A stretch of 11,501 nucleotides of DNA from Flavobacterium sp. (GTDB lineage Bacteria; Bacteroidota; Bacteroidia; Flavobacteriales; Flavobacteriaceae): positions 1 through 11,501 of the forward strand of contig JAHRWO010000140.1 of the NCBI GenBank assembly GCA_019105125.1, written 5' to 3'. Every line of letters begins with the position of its first letter. Position 1 is the first letter of the stretch. Positions 6,283-11,501 of this stretch are shown here, in pieces. A program made the translations under genes and the position numbers. The notes under the pieces are model-generated. The model made no database searches. It worked only from the letters and a program-made list of their open reading frames with translations, and was not told where the DNA came from.

Positions 6283-8685
6283 ATGAAAACAGCAACAACA
6301 TCGGAAGTAGTTTCTTTTGAAGATTTCAAAAAAGAAGTCATTAACGATTATAAAATCGCCCGAATCAGTAGAGAATGTAGTCTTCTTGGAAGAAAAGAAG
6401 TGCTTACTGGTAAAGCCAAATTCGGAATTTTTGGCGATGGTAAAGAAGTGCCACAATTAGCATTAGCAAAAGCGTTTCAAAATGGAGATTTCCGTTCAGG
6501 ATATTACCGTGACCAAACGTTTATGATGGCAATTGGTGCTATGAATATCGAGCAATTCTTCGCTGGATTATATGGCCATACCGATATTAATTTTGATCCA
6601 ATGAGTGCTGGACGTCAAATGGGCGGTCACTTTGCAACGCATTCATTAGACGAAAACGGAAATTGGAAAAACTTAACCCAACAAAAAAATTCGAGTTCTG
6701 ACATCTCTCCTACTGCTGGGCAAATGCCTCGTTTATTAGGATTGGCTCAGGCTTCAAAAATATACCGAAATGTTTCTGGTATCAACCAAACGAACTTCTC
6801 CGAAAACGGAAACGAAGTAGCTTGGGGAACCATCGGAAATGCTTCTACTTCAGAAGGTTTATTCTTCGAAACGATTAATGCTGCTGGTGTTTTACAAGTA
6901 CCAATGGTAATGAGCGTTTGGGACGACGAATACGGAATTTCAGTTCACGCCCGTCATCAAACAACAAAAGAAAACATTTCAGAAATCTTAAAAGGTTTCC
7001 AACGTGATGAAGAAAATAACGGTTACGAAATCTTACGAGTTAAAGGTTGGGATTATCCAGCTTTAGTTGAAACGTACCAAAAAGCTTCGCAAATTGCGCG
7101 TGAAGAACATGTACCTGTTTTAGTACACGTACAAGAATTAACACAACCGCAAGGTCACTCTACTTCTGGAAGTCATGAGCGTTACAAAAATGCAGAACGT
7201 TTGGCTTGGGAAGCTGAATTTGATTGTGTAGCTAAAATGAAAACTTGGTTAATCGATAATAATATTGCTACTTCAGAAGAATTAGAAGAAATTGATAATC
7301 AAGCTAAAAAAGACGTTTTAGAAGGTAAAAAAGCCGCTTGGACCAACTTTACAGCTCCAATCAAAGCAGAACAACAAGAATTAGTTGGTTTACTAAATAC
7401 CATCGCTTCACAAAGTGAAAACAAAGTTTTTATTGAGAAAATCGCTAATGATGTTGCTTCAATAAAAGAACCAATTCGTAAAGATATTTTAGTGGCAGCC
7501 CGTAAAGTGTTGCGCATGATTATCAAAGAAAATACACGTGCTACTTTAGCTACTTGGATTGAAAATTATACGGAGAAAATCCAACCAAAATTCAGTTCAC
7601 ACCTATTTTCGCAATCGGATAAAACGGTTTTAAAAACGAAAGAAGTAGCTCCAACTTACGATGCAACTGCAGAAGATGTGGATGCACGTTTGGTATTAAG
7701 AGACAACTTCGATGCTATCTTCTCAAAATATCCAGAAACGTTGATTTTTGGTGAAGATTCTGGAAATATTGGTGACGTAAACCAAGGTTTGGAAGGCATG
7801 CAAGAAAAATACGGAGAATTACGTGTTGCCGATGTAGGAATTCGTGAAGCTACGATTTTAGGCCAAGGAATCGGAATGGCAATGCGAGGATTACGTCCAA
7901 TTGCTGAAATTCAATATTTAGATTATTTGTTGTACGCTATTCAAATCATGAGTGATGATTTAGCGACATTACAATACAGAACAGCGGGTCGTCAAAAAGC
8001 GCCGTTAATCATTAGAACTCGTGGTCATCGCTTAGAAGGTGTTTGGCATTCAGGTTCTCCAATGGGAATGATTATCAATGCCATCAGAGGAATTCATGTT
8101 TTAGTTCCAAGAAACATGACCAAAGCCGCTGGTTTTTACAACACTTTGTTAGAAACAGACGAACCTGCATTAGTGGTTGAATGTTTGAACGGTTACCGTT
8201 TGAAAGAAAAAATGCCAACCAACTTAGGCGAATTCAAAACACCAATCGGAGTTGTTGAAACTATCAAACAAGGAACTGACATTACTTTAGTTTCTTACGG
8301 TTCAACTTTACGCTTAGTAGAACAAGCTGCAAACGAATTAGAATCGGTTGGAATTAGCGCTGAAATTATTGACATTCAATCGTTATTACCATTCGATATC
8401 AATCACGATATTGTGAAATCGGTTGCAAAGACAAATCGCTTGTTAGTAATTGACGAAGACGTTCCTGGTGGAGCAAGTGCATACATTTTACAAGAAATTG
8501 TAGAGAATCAAAATGCTTATAAACATTTAGATAGCGCACCTCAAACCTTAACATCGAAAGCACACCGACCAGCTTACGGAACGGATGGAGACTACTTCTC
8601 AAAACCTTCTGCAGAAGACATTTTTGAGAAAGTATATGCGATTATGAATGAGGCTAATCCAACAAAATATCCAAATTTGTATTAA
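6283..8685 (+). CDS. 2-oxoacid dehydrogenase E1 component, alpha and beta subunits fused (probably branched-chain)
   Basis: This 800-residue protein joins an E1-alpha half (about 1-450) to an E1-beta half (about 458-800). The alpha half has YRDQTF (75-80), a thiamine-diphosphate region GNASTSEG (185-192) ... WDDEYGIS (213-220), and a phosphorylation-loop-like HSTSGSHERY (292-301). The usual GDG...NN thiamine motif is thus altered, which I recall as normal for fused Bacteroidota E1 proteins. The beta half opens with DARLVLRDNFDAIF and has FGEDSG (489-494), RVADVGIREATILGQGIGMAMRG-type core residues, RTRGHRLEGVWHSGSP, and a transketolase C-terminal domain (LVSYGSTLRLVEQA ... VIDEDVPGGA). E1 decarboxylates a 2-oxoacid with thiamine diphosphate and passes the acyl group to lipoyl-E2 in the cytoplasm. 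2-Oxoisovalerate is the most likely substrate (feeding branched-chain fatty acid primers), but pyruvate or another 2-oxoacid is not ruled out. No E2 or E3 gene is adjacent, so it stands alone, with its own promoter. Confidence 0.9.
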   Translation: MKTATTSEVVSFEDFKKEVINDYKIARISRECSLLGRKEVLTGKAKFGIFGDGKEVPQLALAKAFQNGDFRSGYYRDQTFMMAIGAMNIEQFFAGLYGHTDINFDPMSAGRQMGGHFATHSLDENGNWKNLTQQKNSSSDISPTAGQMPRLLGLAQASKIYRNVSGINQTNFSENGNEVAWGTIGNASTSEGLFFETINAAGVLQVPMVMSVWDDEYGISVHARHQTTKENISEILKGFQRDEENNGYEILRVKGWDYPALVETYQKASQIAREEHVPVLVHVQELTQPQGHSTSGSHERYKNAERLAWEAEFDCVAKMKTWLIDNNIATSEELEEIDNQAKKDVLEGKKAAWTNFTAPIKAEQQELVGLLNTIASQSENKVFIEKIANDVASIKEPIRKDILVAARKVLRMIIKENTRATLATWIENYTEKIQPKFSSHLFSQSDKTVLKTKEVAPTYDATAEDVDARLVLRDNFDAIFSKYPETLIFGEDSGNIGDVNQGLEGMQEKYGELRVADVGIREATILGQGIGMAMRGLRPIAEIQYLDYLLYAIQIMSDDLATLQYRTAGRQKAPLIIRTRGHRLEGVWHSGSPMGMIINAIRGIHVLVPRNMTKAAGFYNTLLETDEPALVVECLNGYRLKEKMPTNLGEFKTPIGVVETIKQGTDITLVSYGSTLRLVEQAANELESVGISAEIIDIQSLLPFDINHDIVKSVAKTNRLLVIDEDVPGGASAYILQEIVENQNAYKHLDSAPQTLTSKAHRPAYGTDGDYFSKPSAEDIFEKVYAIMNEANPTKYPNLY

Positions 8686-8689
8686 ATAA

Positions 8690-8722
8690 TTTGTTTATTC
8701 GAAAATTAATTAGAAATATTTG
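8690..8722 (+). promoter_or_regulatory. Putative trp operon promoter
   Basis: TTTG (8690-8693), a 21-base spacer and AATATTTG (8715-8722) match the Bacteroidota pattern with one mismatch in the -7 element. A start near 8729 would put the leader-peptide ATG about 12 bases into the transcript. The promoter begins 5 bases after the E1 stop codon, and no terminator separates the E1 gene from it. Confidence 0.55.
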
Positions 8723-8740
8723 CAACATACAATTAAGAAC

Positions 8741-8797
8741 ATGATTTCAATTTTAAACAATACTTGGTGGTGGTCTAACTTACGTCAAACGTCGTGA
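8741..8797 (+). CDS. trpL: trp operon leader peptide with three consecutive Trp codons
   Basis: An 18-codon reading frame encodes MISILNNTWWWSNLRQTS. Codons 9-11 (8765-8773) are TGG TGG TGG. It lies between the putative promoter and an intrinsic terminator, with trpE starting 94 bases after its stop. Three adjacent Trp codons in a short frame immediately before trpE are very unlikely by chance and are the hallmark of ribosome-mediated attenuation. When charged tRNA-Trp is scarce the ribosome should stall at these codons; when plentiful it should run to the TGA at 8795-8797. The peptide itself is probably not functional. No classical Shine-Dalgarno sequence is seen, which is normal for this phylum. 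Confidence 0.88.
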   Translation: MISILNNTWWWSNLRQTS

Positions 8798-8858
8798 GCG
8801 AAACCTGCTATAGTATAATTTAAAACCAAATACATAGAAAAGGCTTGTCAATCACGAC
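8779..8858 (+). promoter_or_regulatory. trp attenuator: competing antiterminator and 1:2 hairpins
   Basis: Segment GTCGTGA (8791-8797), which spans the leader stop codon, is a perfect 7-base complement of TCACGAC (8852-8858), which covers the loop and first three 3'-arm bases of the terminator. The helix could extend with GA 8800-8801/TC 8848-8849 and CCT 8804-8806/AGG 8841-8843. A second hairpin, CTTACG (8779-8784) with CGTGAG (8793-8798, one G-U), masks the same segment. Inferred logic: a ribosome stalled on the Trp codons blocks the 1:2 hairpin and leaves 8791-8797 free, so the antiterminator forms and trpE is transcribed. A ribosome at the stop codon covers that segment and the terminator forms. 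Confidence 0.7.
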
Positions 8859-8870
8859 AAGCCTTTTTTT
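8838..8870 (+). terminator. Intrinsic terminator of the trp attenuator
   Basis: A perfect 12-bp stem (8838-8849 with 8856-8867, core AGGCTTGTC/GACAAGCCT), a 6-base loop AATCAC and a run of seven T (8864-8870). It begins 40 bases after the leader stop and ends 21 bases before the trpE ATG. It lies inside the 5' leader of the operon, as expected for an attenuator. It is also the first terminator after the E1 gene. Confidence 0.93.
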
Positions 8871-8891
8871 ATTGCCAAAAATTCAAATCAA

Positions 8892-10292
8892 ATGAGAAAA
8901 TATAAGTTACATACAAATTACAAACAAATTCTAGCCGACACTATTACACCGGTAAGTGTTTACTTAAAAATTCGAGATAAATTCCCGAATAGTATTCTGT
9001 TAGAAAGTTCGGATTATCATGCGAATGACAACAGTTTTTCGTACATCTGTTTCAATCCGATTGCCTCCATAAAAGTTGAAAATCAAAAAATTGAAACGAA
9101 TTTTCCAGATGGATTTTCAGAGATTATTCCTATTGATGCTGATGTAAACGTAGCGAAAGAAATCGAAAATTTCTCTAATCAATTTGAAACCGAAAAGTCG
9201 GATTTTAAATTCATTACACAAGGATTATTTGGTTATTTAGCTTATGATTCCATTCAATATTTTGAAAAAGTATCAATTGCAAAAAAGTCGACAGAAAACG
9301 AAATTCCCGAAATCTTTTACGCTGTTTATCAGAATATCATCGCTATTAATCATTTCAAAAACGAAGCTTATTTATTCTGTCATAGCTTTGATGGTAACAA
9401 CAATATCGCTGAAATCGGACAATTATTACAATCGAAAAACTTTGCCTCTTTTTCGTTTCAAAAATCAGGAAACGGAACTTCTAACTTAACCGATGACGAA
9501 TTCAAAAACTACGTTTCGTTAGCCAAAAAACACTGTTTACGTGGCGATGTTTTTCAATTGGTGTTATCTCGAAGATTTTCACAAGATTTCAAAGGCGACG
9601 AATTCAATGTATATCGTGCTTTACGAAGCATCAATCCTTCACCGTATTTGTTCTATTTCGACTATGGCAATTTCAAAATATTCGGTTCATCGCCCGAAGC
9701 GCAATTGGTAATCAAAAACAATTTTGCAGAAATTCATCCCATCGCAGGCACATTTAAACGCACAGGAAACGACGAACAAGATGCTGAATTAGCCAAAAAA
9801 TTAGGAGAAGACAGTAAAGAAAATAGCGAACACGTCATGTTAGTCGATTTAGCAAGAAATGATTTAAGCCGAAGTTGCCATGATGTGAAAGTAGAAAAAT
9901 ACAAAGAAGTGCAGTTTTTCTCTCACGTCATTCATTTAGTTTCAAAAGTATCCGGAAAATTAAAAGAAAATCATACTTTTATGGAATTAGTAGCCAAAAC
10001 ATTTCCAGCAGGAACATTAACAGGAGCACCAAAAGTAAAAGCCATGCAATTAATAGAAAATATTGAGAAAACCAACCGAAGTTTTTATGGTGGCGCCATA
10101 GGAGTATTAGATTTTGAAGGTAATTTCAATCACGCTATTATGATTCGTTCTTTTTTGAGTAAAAATCATACGTTACATTTTCAAGCTGGAGCCGGAATTG
10201 TAGAAAGTTCATCCGAAGAAAACGAAATGCAAGAAGTGTATAATAAGTTAGGGGCTTTACAAAAAGCTTTAGATTTAGCAGAAAACATTTAG
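8892..10292 (+). CDS. trpE: Anthranilate synthase component I
   Basis: A 466-residue chorismate-utilising enzyme. With TrpG it converts chorismate and glutamine to anthranilate, the first committed step of tryptophan synthesis, in the cytoplasm. The N-terminal regulatory domain keeps the tryptophan-binding LLES motif (36-39) and the P20-V-S element (TPVSVY), so feedback inhibition by tryptophan is expected. The catalytic domain (about 200-460) shows HPIAGTFKR (282-290), ENSEHVMLVDLARNDL (310-325), FPAGTLTGAPKVKAM (371-384), GGAIGVLDF and QAGAGIVESS (431-440), all typical of active TrpE. PIAGT and LTGAP together favour anthranilate synthase over para-aminobenzoate or isochorismate synthases, and the neighbouring trpG and trpD confirm this. 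The length is slightly short of the proteobacterial enzyme but normal for this lineage. The ATG follows the attenuator by 21 bases. Confidence 0.97.
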   Translation: MRKYKLHTNYKQILADTITPVSVYLKIRDKFPNSILLESSDYHANDNSFSYICFNPIASIKVENQKIETNFPDGFSEIIPIDADVNVAKEIENFSNQFETEKSDFKFITQGLFGYLAYDSIQYFEKVSIAKKSTENEIPEIFYAVYQNIIAINHFKNEAYLFCHSFDGNNNIAEIGQLLQSKNFASFSFQKSGNGTSNLTDDEFKNYVSLAKKHCLRGDVFQLVLSRRFSQDFKGDEFNVYRALRSINPSPYLFYFDYGNFKIFGSSPEAQLVIKNNFAEIHPIAGTFKRTGNDEQDAELAKKLGEDSKENSEHVMLVDLARNDLSRSCHDVKVEKYKEVQFFSHVIHLVSKVSGKLKENHTFMELVAKTFPAGTLTGAPKVKAMQLIENIEKTNRSFYGGAIGVLDFEGNFNHAIMIRSFLSKNHTLHFQAGAGIVESSSEENEMQEVYNKLGALQKALDLAENI

Positions 10293-10304
10293 ACAGAAAA
10301 CATC

Positions 10305-10868
10305 ATGAAAATAGCAGTTATAGACAATTACGATAGTTTTACCTACAATTTAGTCCACTACTTAGAGGATTTGAATGCGAATGTAACCGTTTTTAGAAAC
10401 GATGAATTTGAATTGAATGAGTTAGAAAAATTCGATAAAATTCTACTTTCGCCAGGACCAGGAATTCCAGATGAAGCAGGTTTATTGAAAGACGTTATCA
10501 AAAAATATGCTTCAACAAAAAGTATTTTAGGAGTTTGTCTAGGTTTGCAAGCTATCGGAGAAGTTTTTGGTGGAAATTTAACCAATTTAGAAAAAGTGTA
10601 TCACGGTGTCGCTACTAAAGCTACCAAAACCGAAGACGACTTTATTTACAACGATTTACCAAACGAATTCGAAGTGGGACGCTACCATTCTTGGGTCGTT
10701 TCTAATGAAAATCTTCCAGCCGATTTAATCGTAACTTCTACTGATGAAAACGGTCAAATCATGTCGATGAAACACGCACATTTTGATATTCGAGGCGTTC
10801 AATATCATCCTGAAAGTGTTTTAACACCTTATGGAAAAAAAATCTTAGAAAATTGGCTTAGCCATTAA
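10305..10868 (+). CDS. trpG: Anthranilate synthase component II, glutamine amidotransferase
   Basis: A 187-residue class I glutamine amidotransferase that supplies ammonia from glutamine to TrpE. It starts IDNYDSFTYNLVHYL (6-20), typical of TrpG/PabA. The oxyanion loop LSPGPGIPDEAG (48-59) is present, and the catalytic triad is complete: Cys78 in GVCLGLQ, His168 and Glu170 in QYHPES. There is no fusion to TrpD or TrpE, and the length is that of a stand-alone amidotransferase. The gene starts 12 bases after trpE, so the two are certainly co-transcribed. Some bacteria use the same subunit for folate synthesis with PabB; whether that holds here cannot be told from this window. Confidence 0.97.
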   Translation: MKIAVIDNYDSFTYNLVHYLEDLNANVTVFRNDEFELNELEKFDKILLSPGPGIPDEAGLLKDVIKKYASTKSILGVCLGLQAIGEVFGGNLTNLEKVYHGVATKATKTEDDFIYNDLPNEFEVGRYHSWVVSNENLPADLIVTSTDENGQIMSMKHAHFDIRGVQYHPESVLTPYGKKILENWLSH

Positions 10869-10960
10869 TTAGCAACAACATACATGCTTAATTTCTTGCT
10901 TCATTAACACAAAATCAGTGAAGTACAGCCCAATTTATGTCCAATTTAAAAATAAATGAA

Positions 10961-11501
10961 ATGAAAAATATATTAAATCGTTTAATCCAACACGAAATCC
11001 TAAATAAAGAAGAAGCTAAAGATGTTTTGGTCAATATTTCTTCGGGAAGTTATAATCCAAGTCAAATTGCAGCTTTCATGACGGTTTACATGATGCGAAG
11101 CATTACGATTGAAGAATTAGCAGGCTTTCGTGAAGCTTTATTAGAATTGTGTATTCCAATTGATTTATCCGCATACAACACGATTGATTTGTGTGGAACA
11201 GGTGGCGATGGAAAAGATACTTTCAATATTTCTACTCTTGCCTCATTTATCGTAGCTGGAGCAGGAATTAAAGTCGCAAAACACGGAAATTATGGTGTTT
11301 CTTCAATTTCAGGTTCAAGCAATGTGATGGAAAAAATGGGTGTAAAATTCACTAATGATTCTGATTTCTTAACCAAATCCATTGAAGAAACAAATATCGC
11401 TATTTTACACGCTCCGCTCTTCCACCCTGCTATGAAAAATGTGGGTCCGATTCGAAAAGAATTAGGCGTGAAAACGTTTTTTAATATGTTGGGACCTATG
11501 G
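10961..11501 (+). CDS. trpD: Anthranilate phosphoribosyltransferase, 5' part only
   Basis: The first 180 codons are present and the gene runs off the window end; the family is about 330-345 residues. It transfers the phosphoribosyl group of PRPP to anthranilate, the second step of the pathway. Visible motifs are the PRPP-binding loop DLCGTGGDGKDTFNIST (starting near 11187), KHGNYGVSSISGSSNVMEKMG with the usual glycine/serine-rich contact region, the HAPLFHPAMK segment, and FNMLGP just before the cut. I chose the ATG at 10961 because MKNILNRLIQHE fits the normal TrpD N-terminus and a TTTAAAAATAAA stretch precedes it. An in-frame ATG at 10937 would add eight residues. It follows trpG by 92 bases with no promoter or terminator I can support, so it belongs to the same operon. 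Confidence 0.96.
   Translation, partial: MKNILNRLIQHEILNKEEAKDVLVNISSGSYNPSQIAAFMTVYMMRSITIEELAGFREALLELCIPIDLSAYNTIDLCGTGGDGKDTFNISTLASFIVAGAGIKVAKHGNYGVSSISGSSNVMEKMGVKFTNDSDFLTKSIEETNIAILHAPLFHPAMKNVGPIRKELGVKTFFNMLGPM

Noticed and set aside
6262..6456. Open frames on the opposite strand of the E1, trpE and trpG genes as possible genes
   Set aside because: They overlap strongly supported coding regions, lack motifs and promoters, and have the composition of antisense shadows.
10899..10923. Hairpin between trpG and trpD as a terminator or second attenuator
   Set aside because: The stem is short, contains a G-U pair, has an 11-base loop, and is followed by no T-run or leader frame with Trp codons.
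1..11501. CRISPR arrays, insertion sequences, tRNA or rRNA genes, phage or defence genes
   Set aside because: I saw no spaced repeats, transposase motifs, terminal inverted repeats, RNA-gene signatures or defence-family motifs; the gene content is housekeeping and cell-surface.

Overview
The window looks like chromosomal DNA from a member of the Flavobacteriaceae, probably Flavobacterium or a close relative. The evidence is the strong AT bias, a secreted nuclease with a type IX secretion C-terminal sorting domain, several Bacteroidota-type promoters (TTG then TAnnTTTG), a one-piece 2-oxoacid dehydrogenase E1 of the kind found in Bacteroidota, and a trpE-trpG-trpD gene order. This is inference from sequence; no search was run.

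Left part (1-3114). The window opens inside the 3' third of glmM (+ strand), which ends at a strong, probably bidirectional terminator (561-594). Converging on it from the right is a small exported-protein gene on the minus strand. Its reading frame is broken by one in-frame TGA (737-739), but the frame continues open for 47 more codons and its next stop (593-595) lies right at the terminator. That makes it a recent nonsense allele or a readthrough gene. Upstream on the same strand is a 656-residue secreted endonuclease I-family protein with a lamin-tail-like domain, a Calx-beta-like domain and a type IX sorting tail.

Middle (3115-8685). A divergent AT-rich spacer leads to a 939-residue exported protein. 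It resembles M1 aminopeptidases in its N-terminal part but has no HEXXH zinc site, and its C-terminal third looks like an outer-membrane beta-barrel. After a 183-bp spacer holding a good Bacteroidota promoter comes a fused alpha/beta E1 component of a 2-oxoacid (probably branched-chain) dehydrogenase complex.

Right part (8686-11501). This is the start of a tryptophan biosynthesis operon: promoter, leader region, trpE, trpG and a truncated trpD. The leader encodes an 18-residue peptide (8741-8797) with three consecutive Trp codons. It is followed by a perfect 12-bp hairpin and T-run (8838-8870) placed before trpE. A 7-base segment across the leader stop codon can pair with the loop and 3' arm of the terminator, and a further hairpin can mask that segment. 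Together these give the full logic of ribosome-mediated transcription attenuation. TrpE and TrpG form anthranilate synthase; TrpD adds the phosphoribosyl group. TrpE also keeps an LLES tryptophan-feedback motif, so the pathway appears to be controlled at both transcription and enzyme level. The attenuator is the most interesting element of the window; the rest is mostly housekeeping or lineage-typical cell-surface genes.
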